Program-made: the position numbers and the translations under genes
From: Diploscapter coronatus
Lineage: Eukaryota; Nematoda; Chromadorea; Rhabditida; Rhabditidae
Length of the DNA: 64,000 nucleotides
NCBI GenBank assembly: GCA_964036155.1
Contig: OZ038423.1
Coordinates: forward strand, 42,919,249 to 42,983,248
Reading direction: 5' to 3'
Notes under the pieces: generated by a model
The model's input: the letters and a program-made list of their open reading frames with translations, nothing else
Told to the model about the DNA's origin: nothing
Database searches by the model: none
Shown: positions 11,124 to 21,257 of the stretch, in pieces
Numbering within the stretch: the first letter of the stretch is position 1
How the letters are laid out: each line of letters begins with the position of its first letter

Positions 11124-14100
11124 ATGTCAGACCAAACTTTAATATGGTACGAGATGGACGAAATTCAACCTAATGATCAAGATGTATGGTATTTACTTTG
11201 TGCAAATCGACGTTTATAAAAAAAAATAATGATTTGTTTTCAAATTTAGAATGATCCATGTGAGCAATTTGAAATGCGCGAAACTCGCGTTCGTTTCAAT
11301 GAAATACCTCCTGGAGAATTTGACGAATATCAAGCAACTTCGAATGAAGTCGTTCCAGAAACCATTGCAGCATCGAATTTACCTGAAGAACAACCAAAAA
11401 TTCAACTTGATAAACAAATATTCGCGTTAACTGAAGACGGAATAATTCCATTAAAAAGTCTCCAATCTTCTGCAAACAATTATTTTGATAATCAACATGA
11501 TGATCTAGACTTTTTTGACAAGTTTGATAAAAAAGTTTGTTTAAAGAAATAATTTCGTTATTCTTTTTAATTTTGGAATCTACATGAACTACGCTATGGA
11601 TCCACTGGGTTTAAAAATGTATTTACCAACTTAGCTAATTATTTTCTAAATTTAAGTTGGCCTAGAAAAGATGAGTCTTATGAGGATGATGAAGTAAAAT
11701 GATTATTGATTTCAAAATTACTGAAACAATATTTAGGAAAACATAAACGATATCGATATTCACATAAAACCGTTACGAATCTATGCTCATTTGGATTATG
11801 AAACATTAGAATTGAAAAAAATTGAGTAAGTTATAAAAATCTGAGAAAACCGTTTACCTCAATTCATCTTTAGAAAGGACGATTTTCTCCTGGAATTTCA
11901 AGTTGAAGCCGACAAAGACTACTTTTATGAAGTATTCGCTATAAAATCATATGGAGAACCTAAAAAGTCAATCTTTCGCATAACTTGTCAAAATATTCAA
12001 GTTTAGATTTTCGATCGATGAATTTCGTAAAAGCGGAAATTATTTCCCAATATTCTGGAGCGAAAAAATGCCTAAATCCTATAGACTTGTCTCAGCCTCT
12101 ATACATCCATCATATATAATAAATGTTATCAAATTAATGCTTTAGGCTACAGTACTAGCCAAAATTATATATACTTTTTGAGTATTTGATGTCATTCTCG
12201 CTCACCCCTTTGTACTCTCGGATTCTAATGAAACTTGGCACACATGTTGGACATATGAATCATGGGAGCATGCCAAATTTCAGTCTGATCTGAGCAGTGC
12301 AAAGGCCTGGATGAGAATGACATCAAATATTCAAAGAGTATATAGTTTTGGTCAGTACTGTATGTTAAATTTAGAACTTTAGAACGATGGTACATGTGCT
12401 TCACTTGTGATTGTAGTTCGAACTGAGAAAAAGTGTGCTTCAGAATTAACATATTGCAAACTGGCCTGGAAAAAGGGATATTTCTCATCGAGTCATGAAA
12501 ATTTAGTAATCAATTCATACATTTTAGGAATAATGAGGTTCAAATTTTAGAATTCGGCTGAAGGATCTAATAATTCCATAGCTACTGTTAAAGTCCGTCA
12601 AGCTTTCATGACGAACAAGTTTAATTTTGTGCAAATGGTATTTTTCGATTGAATTTGAATTTTGCTTCCAAATGTACGATTTAGCACGTTTATGATAGCG
12701 AACTTAGCGGCGATGGATCGGTAAAGAACTATTATTTTTTCACAAGACCAGAATAGTTTAGGAAAATTACTGCATGATCTGTTTCAACGACGATGAAATC
12801 ATGATTCCAAAGTTTCTGCCATGCGGTCACAAAGTTGTGTGCAATCGATGCATTGAAATATTGAGGAAGAGAGAGGTTAGATTGCAGATCATTCTTCCAA
12901 ACCAGATAAAAACTTATAGGGCCAGTTCAAATGTCCAAAATGTAACCAATCAGTGCTGTATTTCAACGTGTTTTCATATTTATCGCATGACAGTAAATGG
13001 ACTTGTATGGTCAGTTTCTGTATTGTTGAGTCCTAGAGAGGACGGTCGTCAGAGATGGTTTACGAACTACCCCTCGTATATTTTCTTTGCGAATTTTCAT
13101 CTCTAATCCTCCATTAGCTAAAAATTTCGTATTTCTGAACTATTGCTATAATTATGATTTCGCCTTTGTGACCTACCCCCTGTATATATTTTTTTCTTCT
13201 GACGAAAGTACTCTCTAGATCTGGTTGTTATCAATTTATTGAAGCATCAGTTTAGGTTTGTGATAACACAAACGGAAATGAATATAGCAAATGTATCAGA
13301 TGCGATAATGATCGATTCCACACTAAAAGTTATCAATTTTGCAATTTCTAAATCTTATTTATGCATTTGCAGATTGGATCTGTCCTATACCAGATTGTTT
13401 GAAAATCAACGAAGAAAATGTTACAAATTGCTCGAAATGCGGAATAGAAAGGCAGTTTTCTAGACCTGAAAGGACTATTGAGCAGAACTCGGGTTTATGG
13501 AGTCGTTTCATGTCGATATTTGGAAGAGACGAAATTCAAAAACCAAATATTCCAATAAATGATAATTATTATAAAGGATTGCAAAAAGCTTATCAGTACC
13601 TGATTTTGAAGGTAAACCTTCTCAGTTTGTGTTTATCATCATACATGAGAATATGAATTCAGGAATTGAAAGAGTATTCCATCGTAAACTTTGAAAAGCC
13701 ACTCATACCCAGGGAAATGATTTGTAAGCACTTCGACGCTTTGAGTGATGATGGAACACAAGTTGAAGATGATGGTCAAATTCAACATGAAAAACTATGA
13801 CATTCATTCTCTTCTTTTAGGTCTTCAATACAGACTAATAACAGAAGTCCTTGAGAAATTTTGCAGCCACGATTATTTTTCAAATCGAATATTTCAAAGC
13901 GAATTTCCGAGAATGTTGGACGGGAAGAAAATTTTATGTGAAATACGGTATTCACTAAAAACATAATCATTTCAGTAGTTTTTATTTCAGACTATTCTAT
14001 GAGGGATATTGGAATAGGAGACTATTCTACAGCTCAATTCATCCAGACATGCCATTGTCGTTGAATAATGTAAAAGTTACAGGGCGTGGAAAAGACTTTG

Positions 14101-15319
14101 CTCCAATTTGAGCACATGAATGCGTGCATTGTAGATGTGTGCGAAATTTTCAAAATAATTATTTCCTTCTCCACATCTCAATCCCTGTAAATGTCAAGTT
14201 TAACTCAGGTCTTCTATTTCCAGTCTCAAATCTATGGCGTTTGTACTAAACTGGCGCAAAGACTTTACAATACCCTGTAGATCATCCTTGAAACAAAACT
14301 GGTGAATTTTAGAAATTACAATACCTGGAACAGGCAATAGCGGACCAATTGTCGAACGACGCGACATTTCATGATGTTAAAAAGAATTTTTCTGCTGCTA
14401 AATTTTTCGATAAGTTTCCAAAATTTTATGGCTTGGAAAATTTTAATCTGGCGCTGAATACCATGGCCCTACTCATGAGTATAATAATGAACTTCTGATC
14501 AAAACGAAATAGTTAAATTTAGAATGCAAATACGAAATCATCGAAGAAAAAGATATAAATTCTAATGAGAACTTCAATGAATTTTATCCCATGTAAGATT
14601 TCAATTAGTGAATAAAATGTTCAAAATGTAAAAATTCCAGAATTAGATGTGGAAAACTACTATTGGCGGTAGAGAAAAATGCGATGAGTAAATCAATATC
14701 AAAGCAAACCAAAAATTCATTATAAAAATTAATATTTTAGGCGAAAATATATGGTCCTGTAATGTTGCTAAATTCGACAATAATTCGAAGTAAGCCACTG
14801 TTAAACCTATTAAAACGACGATATTTCAGAAATGTCGTTATAATGTCATATGACGAGAGGAAGAAGAGCGTTGTCAAAACATTCTTGAGTTTTGATGAAT
14901 TTAAGGAGCGATATAAAGCAGGTCGATAAGGATTATTGAATACTGATTGCTAATAGTTTTTAGTGGTCATATTCATGAAAAGTCCATATTCTAGCAAAAT
15001 GGTCAACTTGTATATTTGTATAAAGGATCAGAGAAGAAGTCTGATGGACCGCAAATACTACAGTCTGAGGATATTTAATTATAAGGAACTTCTAGTCGTC
15101 GTTTCTCATGTAATCATTATTAGCCTATAAAATATTCTTTTCGCTTAGTTGCCCCCAGGAAGACCGATTTATAATTGCCCTAGCGATGACGCAATTTATG
15201 ATTTTCAAGTGATGTCAAATTCGGAAAACGAGGAAATCTTAAGCCTTATTAGGAACAACGCTGATTTGGTCATTAATGAGTATAAGAAAATATCATTAGA
15301 GGTTATTGTTAAAGACTGA
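11124..15319 (+). CDS. RING finger plus RanBP2-type zinc finger protein
   Basis: Twenty-one exons: 11124-11183, 11250-11521, 11657-11693, 11737-11825, 11874-12000, 12383-12505, 12551-12637, 12685-12720, 12762-12875, 12926-12992, 13373-13611, 13663-13774, 13821-13947, 13991-14069, 14313-14478, 14523-14592, 14641-14687, 14741-14789, 14830-14921, 14964-15109, 15149-15319. They sum to 2310 nt (769 aa). A C3HC4 RING starts near residue 281 (CMICF, then CGHKVVCNRC, then CPKC across an intron), so E3 ubiquitin ligase activity is likely. About 25 residues later a RanBP2-type finger follows (WICPIPDC, N, CSKCG). The C-terminal 400 residues are unfamiliar. Introns hold three TA- or inverted-repeat-type elements. 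The 12001-12382 intron and the 3' end are the least certain parts. The last exon could instead splice into 15547 and join the next locus. Confidence 0.7.
12150..12360. mobile_element. MITE with ~50-bp inverted repeats
   Basis: Left arm begins CAGTACTAGCCAAAATTATA. The right arm, reverse complemented, begins CAGTACTGACCAAAACTATA, and similarity continues for about 50 bp. TA flanks both ends (12148-12149, 12361-12362). It lies inside the intron between exons 5 and 6 of the RING gene and has no coding capacity. Confidence 0.85.
13031..13220. mobile_element. short inverted-repeat element, copy 1 of 4
   Basis: Left end CCTAGAGAGGACGGTCGTCA pairs with the right end, whose reverse complement is CTAGAGAGTACTTTCGTCAG. 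A GACCTACCCC motif recurs inside. Related copies are at 15861-16046, 41133-41218 and 57192-57240. This copy sits in the intron between the RING and RanBP2-finger exons. Confidence 0.7.
14080..14277. mobile_element. mariner-like MITE, 198 bp
   Basis: Left end CAGGGCGTGGAAAAGACTTT and right end (reverse complement) CAGGGTATTGTAAAGTCTTT form an imperfect inverted repeat of about 35 bp. TA dinucleotides flank both sides. It is contained in the intron between the RING-gene exons ending at 14069 and starting at 14313. Confidence 0.8.
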
Positions 15320-15332
15320 TAACTTGAGACAA

Positions 15333-15338
15333 AATAAA
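15333..15338 (+). terminator. candidate poly(A) signal of the RING gene
   Basis: AATAAA lies 14 bases after the proposed stop at 15317-15319. Its closeness supports a real 3' end here, although a splice past it into the next locus remains possible. Confidence 0.4.
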
Positions 15339-15546
15339 CTAGTGCAAAAATTCGAATATGCCAAGTGTGCATTGCGTAATTTCAAATAGTCGTCACACTT
15401 ATTAATTTAATCAATGAGTTTTCGTAAAGTGCTGTAAGCAACACACTAATTCCTGTTCACCAAAATCGTATTTCATTTATTCCGTCTCAAGTAATCGATA
15501 ATTGGCAATCATTTTCATATTGCAAATACTTTAATTATTCAAATAG

Positions 15547-18087
15547 TTTGATCTCAACTTGATTGGACGTATTTTGAGTGAATTGAAACTGGATGTAACG
15601 AGTTATGACAAAACTAGGAAACTTCGGAAATCAGCAATCTTGGGATTGTTGACAGGTAAATTTATTTGAAAACCCAAATTACTGTCTTTTCGAATTGTAG
15701 GCTGCTATGTGAACAGTTGGAAATTCCCAATTCGAAATGATCCAAGATGGAATGAAGTGATGAATTCATTCAAAGAAAAACTCGCGAAAGTGTAAGCAAT
15801 AATGATGCATTTTGAATAATAGCCTTGTACTGCTTAAACTGTGATACATCTGGACCAAGTCTAGGGAAGACGATTGTCAAAGTCCTTGTGACCTACCCCC
15901 AATATTTTGTGTTTTTATAAATTTGTCTCCCAACCTGTAATTAGTCACAAATTTCACTAATGCGACCTGGTATCATAACTGAATTTGTTCGTATGTTTTA
16001 CTTCATATAGTTTATTTTCGTCTGATGAAAGTACTCCCCAAGCCTGATCAAGATAAGAAAACAGCAAAAGCCCTACAATTCGAAATTCTGAACGACTATC
16101 AAATCAATAAATTCGAATAAGTATTTAGATCTGATCGTTATTATTTGATGTTTTCGAAAGAGCGTACACGAAGCGCAAGCAATGCCCATAGTGCACAATC
16201 CATCATGTCCGACAGGAAATCGACCATTTCGAATACAGAAACGACGAGCACATCAAATGAAGACCCCTTGCATGAAGTTACATTGGCAAATTTAAGTGAT
16301 CTATCGTTTCAAAATAGGCTGGAGAAAAGTAATCTTGCACCGGCTTTTTTAATCATAATGATCGTTTTAGTTTATCTCGTACATTCAATTTCTGAAAAGA
16401 CACGACTAAGATTTCCTTACAATATGAGGTAGATAATAACTGATCATATTTCAATTAGATAGATAGAATTATCCACACCAGGGGTGGGCGGAAGTTCCAG
16501 TTTCGAAAATTTTTGAAATGAAACTTTCGGCTTCGAATTCTTCAAATTATCACTTCCACTCGACCCTAATACATATTTCAGTTATTACAAGAGTGAAAAT
16601 AACCGGCATCTGAAAATCGTGATGAAAGAACCAGGATTGATTCGAATAAACGTCTTCCACTCGAATATTACAAAGGTGATATTTTTTGAAGTTGAATTAG
16701 TTACGGATTTCAGGAATCACCATTTTTAATCTGCATACATAAACTAGCTGATGCTGGTGATAATGGCGACGAAAATCTATTCGAGTAATAATATTTTTCG
16801 TATTTTAATGAATTACGTCTTATTTTAGAAGAAAATCGTTGGTCTATTGGACTCTAAAATGGTCTGCAGGAGCATTTTCTACGGGTATTTTTATCGAATC
16901 TTTCCCCGAATTTGTTTAAATTTAGGTGATTTCCTGCTGAAATCAGGATCTTATTTGGTTATCATTCACGTCCTCGAGATGTATCTGATGGCGAAAAGTG
17001 GACTAGCAATTTATCGAACAATCGTTCCATTTCAATCTACCATTGAAATCATTAGGTGGCAAATTTGAAATTTTTAAAATGAGATTATTTTGTAGTTTTA
17101 GTAACAATGAAATTTCTGGAAACAGCTATTCGAAACCGAAAAATGTAAGCGGCTGCACGTTTCAACGATCTCTGGCTCAATTTTTAATCGAAGGATGCTC
17201 ATTGTCAGATATTAGTAAGACGAATACTCTAAAATTTTACAAGTCTCATATAATTTAGCAAATATACAAACCTCATTGAATCATACGAAGCTATCCCCCA
17301 ATTCACTTGGCTTTTTCGTCGAGCGAATTAAGCGGGTGAATATTTAGAATGGTGAACTATTGCTAGGCATATAAATTCAGAACAATGAGGAAATATTCAT
17401 TTACTCGTATGAAAGCGATGGCGTCTACATTTGTATGGCCGAAAATCGAAATCAACAAATTTCAGCAAAACTCTTGTAGATTTTTGTTTCAAAATAAAAG
17501 AGATGCACAATTTTCAGACACGATATACCCTGTAAGATAAGTCAAAACTATTTGATCGGTCGTACTTTCGACTTAACGCTGGATGTGATATTCTGCAACC
17601 ATCGCCAATTCATCAACCTCTTTATATGTCAAGATCTTAATACGCGACGGCAAAAGACGATAATTTCAAATAAAAGAAAGATTAGCTTGGAGTCGATGGT
17701 AAAATATTTAAATTCCAGCGAAAGGGCCGCCTGGGTTTGGTTAATGATAGAATGGCGCAACGCGAAATGACGAAACACGATAGTAGTTGACAGAAATTGC
17801 TTAGGAAAAGGAAGCATTTCGTCATTTCGCATTACGCAATTTCAAACTGTTTGGTAAAGATTTCGTTAAATTTTATCTAAAATTTACAGACTATGGATTT
17901 GGAAGACCAAATTATAGCAATAAATCGATCACATGGGAATCGATTAGAAAGAGAGCCAGAAAGGGACGACCAATCGAAGGAAGATAGAGCGAGGGAACAT
18001 AAAGAGTACTATGGAAACCAGGCACATTTGCCTGATATAATACTAGAATTCAACAAACAATCTTTCTTCAACCATTTCGAAATTTAA
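15547..18087 (+). CDS. single-pass membrane protein of unknown family
   Basis: Exons: 15547-15655, 15701-15791, 16129-16428, 16582-16675, 16714-16784, 16829-16884, 16926-17055, 17102-17214, 17259-17335, 17381-17475, 17518-17698, 17890-18087. All phases match (1515 nt). No ATG opens the first exon. The start is either the ATG at 16148, an internal one, or upstream through a splice from the RING gene, whose last exon offers a phase-0 donor at 15302. A Ser/Thr-rich stretch precedes one strong hydrophobic helix (LAPAFLIIMIVLVYLVHSI). The following ectodomain-like part contains scattered cysteines and an Ig-like fragment (SDGVYICMAEN). The tail is highly charged. A short inverted-repeat element lies in the third intron region. 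Family not recognised; the exon chain is well supported but its 5' end is not. Confidence 0.6.
15861..16046. mobile_element. short inverted-repeat element, copy 2 of 4
   Basis: It begins CTAGGGAAGACGATTGTCAA, contains GTGACCTACCCCC, and ends with a TCTGATGAAAGTACTCCCC stretch. These match the ends and core of the copy at 13031-13220. It lies in an intron of the membrane-protein gene. Confidence 0.65.
16480..16567. repeat. small inverted-repeat insertion in an intron
   Basis: About 88 bp whose ends, AGGGGTGGGCGGAAG and (reverse complement) AGGGTCGAGTGGAAG, are imperfect inverted repeats. It fills most of the intron 16429-16581 and resembles other short GA/CT-structured insertions in this window. 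Confidence 0.45.
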
Positions 18088-18147
18088 GTTATTACCCTCC
18101 ATTGTAATTAATTACGATACATGCATAGAATTATAAAATAGCAGCTT

Positions 18148-18153
18148 AATAAA
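18148..18153 (+). terminator. candidate poly(A) signal of the membrane-protein gene
   Basis: AATAAA occurs 60 bases after the stop codon at 18085-18087, in AT-rich DNA. Confidence 0.45.
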
Positions 18154-18262
18154 TTGTTCATTAATGGGTTAAAAACGTTATTAAGGAATTAGAATATAAA
18201 TAAAACTTTTATACATTACAGCACCTGAAAATATACAGGTTCATTTAATGGCCATTAGCAAC

Positions 18263-18369
18263 CTACGAATTTTCATGTTCGGCTTCTTTTTTATTTACTT
18301 TCGATTTCCTAGTCTCCCATGAAATCGCTAAAATAGCACCGCATAATAAAACAACACCGACTACGACGC
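18263..18369 (-). CDS. orphan last exon encoding a membrane anchor and charged tail
   Basis: Read on the minus strand after a TTCACAG acceptor, this frame encodes a hydrophobic helix (VVVGVVLLCGAILAISW) followed by a Lys/Glu-rich tail and a stop at 18263-18265. That is the classical end of a type I membrane protein. I could not join it convincingly to an upstream exon: the next minus-strand frame (18420-18590) has the wrong phase, and a foldback element lies beyond. It may be the remnant of a gene broken by that insertion, or part of an unresolved small gene. Confidence 0.3.
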
Positions 18370-18655
18370 TGTGAAGCATGGTTCAGGAATTTAGAAATAT
18401 TGATTTCTATCCAATATTTTACCAAATATGAAACGAAATTTCTCTTATATATCAGCTTTATTAATTTCAATGGGATTTCAATATTATGACAAAGTGGCGA
18501 ATAAAACTCTTTTCCATTTAGCAGACGAATGTAAAATGAAAACAGCAACAAAGTTTCTGCAGAGTAAATCTAAAGAAAAAAAATCTCGATAAAAATTTCC
18601 TATTAAATATTGCACTGAACATCGTCCTGAGAAATATGCGATAAAGTTTGAATTG

Positions 18656-19131
18656 TAGATTGTAAGCGACTTGGCCGTTGCCAGTGCCCCTCGCGAAAGG
18701 GGGAGGTGCGAAACGCGTCGCGTTCTCATGCGTTGCGGCTTTCATTGTGAGGAGCATTTTTCACACAAACTTCTCATTTTTGATTTTCTATCGAAATTTC
18801 ATAATTGCCCGCTAATTAGTGGCAATTAGTGCTAATTACGATTAGATTATCGATTGTTAAGTGAAAATTTGCTCTTTTGTCTCGTTTTTTAGTGATTTCT
18901 AGACGATTGATTGAAATCAAAACATTTTTTATGATCTTCTTCTACAAAACTTTTAAATTATCGATAATTGACGGATTAGTGAAATTCCGACAGAAAATCA
19001 AAAATAATGGGAGTTTTGTGTGACAAATGTTCCTCACAATGAAAGCTGCAACGAATGAGAACGCGACGGGTTTCGCACCTCCCTCTTTCGCGAGGGGCAC
19101 TGGCGACGGCCAAGTCGTTTACAATCGACAA
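18656..19131. mobile_element. foldback element, ~476 bp
   Basis: The left half starts ATTGTAAGCGACTTGGCCGT and runs through a CGCGAAAGGGGGAGGTGCG block. The right half is its inverted copy, ending ACGGCCAAGTCGTTTACAAT. Arms are about 120 bp and the interior is AT-rich. The GC-rich arm contrasts sharply with its surroundings. A diverged single-arm relative is at 43474-43580. Confidence 0.75.
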
Positions 19132-19255
19132 TATCATTGTATTTACATCGAAATCAATAAATAGTCAACGTCACAGAAGCGTGCATGTTATTCATTTCAA
19201 ACTTGTCTGACTGATAAGATATGTTAATTCTTTCGTAAATTTCTTCATTTTCTCG

Positions 19256-20040
19256 CTAAACTTTAATATTCCTAACAAATTTATTACCTAAAGAGTCGTA
19301 ATGAACTCCTAAATAAGAATTGAGCTTAGAGAGTCGTCCTAATTTCTGAGCTTCTACAATTTCATAAAACCTTCTTAATTTCGCGTCGATATTTTCCTTC
19401 TTCGTTAGCAAATTCGGATCGTAATTCCAGGTTAGATTTCCAGGTCCACATTTTTCCAGATCTATTGGTCCCGCTAGTGGATTATACCATTGTCCGCGAG
19501 ATTTTTCGACTAATCTAAAGTCAATTATATTTTTCTGAAAAACGACCAAACAAAGAATACAAATAAAGGAAGATAGTTTATTTGAGATCGGATAGAAAAA
19601 GCTGTTCGAAGTGAACAATTCTCGATCTGTGAACAATTCTGATGAAAAATACTTACGAAATAGGCAGACAGTTTTTCTAAAAAGGATCGTACATCTGAAT
19701 GATTACAATGCGAATTCGGTTCATTGATGATCACAACGAATTGATATCCGTGAATTTGGCAGTAACACTTCATGGAATCTAAAATAAATTATTTTAGAAG
19801 TGAATTTTCACTTACCTATTGCGTAAGCGAACTCATTCGCTCCATGTGTTCCATTCTTTCCGACAGCAGTGACGATCGCGATATTTAGCTTACGTTCAAA
19901 TATGATAGGTAAAGAAATGTTGTCCTAAACGTCTACCTTTTCTTTTAAAAAAATCTAAGAAGTACCGATTTGAACCACAAAATCGACAATGAAATGTATG
20001 TGATTGCAGAAACGAATGCCAGCAAGTAAAAATAGTACAT
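19256..20040 (-). CDS. truncated DUF273-type glycosyltransferase
   Basis: Four exons: 19966-20040, 19816-19924, 19657-19778, 19256-19534 (585 nt, 194 aa). The first exon is a signal anchor (MYYFYLLAFVSAITYISLS). Next comes a Rossmann-like opening (KLNIAIVTAVG) and a CYCQIHGYQF motif. The last exon has the C-terminal hallmark of nematode DUF273 proteins (WYNPLAGPIDLEKCG, then TWNYDPNLL). As I recall the family, these Golgi-type proteins are about twice this length and carry a DxD sugar-nucleotide site between the halves. That middle is absent: the third exon splices straight into the C-terminal motif. It may be a decayed or inactive copy. The family call is fairly sure; function is not. Confidence 0.6.
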
Positions 20041-20408
20041 CAAATTATCAAATCAACACACACTGACCTAGATATTGATTATAATCAGCTTGAGTGAGAT
20101 AAACCCCTATCATAATATGACGTGAACATAATGCTGCAGAAAATTACGAAAAAAGAATAATAAAAATAGTCGGATGATTGAGAATGTTTAGCATGCATTT
20201 GATTTATTTAAACAGATTTGGTCATCAAACCACTGTAAGCCTTCGGATAGAGGAATAACCAGATAGACAGGAAAAACGAAAAAATCCAGGTAAATATCAT
20301 TTCCCGAATATTTCAAAACGCGCATCAACGACAGTGTTTGTCATTCAATGCGCACAATAAATGATCAATAACATTTTCCAACATCTATAAACAGTAAAAG
20401 CTCAGCTA

Positions 20409-20541
20409 CTCAGAGAAAATTTCTTCATCCTCGGAGAAGAGTTTCCACAACCTTCCCGCAGAGTTCCCGCACGGAAATGGTTTGGGAAGTCTATGGGAGC
20501 TTTTCCCCGTCCTTCTTCACCTTGGAGTAACTGTCTCTGAG
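20409..20541. repeat. possible short MITE
   Basis: The ends are TACTCAGAGA and its exact reverse complement TCTCTGAGTA, including TA on both sides. Beyond 10 bp the arms are only loosely complementary (TTCTTC...GAGAAG-like steps). Interior GC content is above that of the flanks. Confidence 0.4.
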
Positions 20542-20715
20542 TATTTACTTTGGTTCTTTACGTAATGTAATGATGTATTAGAAATAGGTAATAGATGAGA
20601 CCAAATTATAATACCCAAACATGTGTTTTGAAATTGGAATATGATTGACTTTTAATGGGCAAATATTGTGAATCTGGCAAATTGTCCGTTTTGTTCAGTA
20701 TTTATCAAAAGTTAT

Positions 20716-20730
20716 GTGTGTGTGTGTGTG
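20716..20730. repeat. (GT)n microsatellite
   Basis: A run of seven to eight TG dinucleotides in intergenic DNA. Confidence 0.85.
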
Positions 20731-21257
20731 TTCGTTTGCAATTAAAAACTCTAGTGTGGATGAATACTAATTTGAAATAGGAATTGAACAAACATTGTTT
20801 CTGTGTTAAAAATGATTTATTCGTGAATTCTTGCAAATCCAAATAATCTAATGATCAGAGGCATTGACATGTCGAAAGATCATGAATGTATTGTTAAAAT
20901 TGGCATGACAACCTCCACGTCTAGCGAAAAATAAATAAATGGTGCTCCAATATGTTTCATTTCCCTCGAATTTCGATATATCCCTTCTCGTCCCCAATAT
21001 CCCCAAGTCCTCTGCCCTGACATGTCAGCTTGCACACACTGACCCCTGCGGCCGTTCTCCCTATATCTTCTCGCTTTGCTTACCGTTCGAAGGGAGATGA
21101 AAAATGGAAAAATGCTGCAACGCAAAACGCAAAGCAGGGAAAGAAGACAAGAAAAAACAAAGGAGCTCACGTCTTTTTGACGCTCCATCAATAGATATTT
21201 CTCTGTCTCTTTGTCCTCTGAAATCCTCCACCACGAAAATCAAAATTCTTCGATTCT

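Larger units (their letters stand above)
20041..21257. other. divergent intergenic region
   Basis: This lies between the DUF273 gene (-) and the mucin/COMT gene (+). It holds a small TA-flanked inverted-repeat element (20409-20541) and a GT microsatellite (20716-20730). The purine-rich block near 21090-21170 is the likely promoter-proximal part of the + gene. The minus-strand frame 20880-21191 looks non-coding. Confidence 0.45.
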
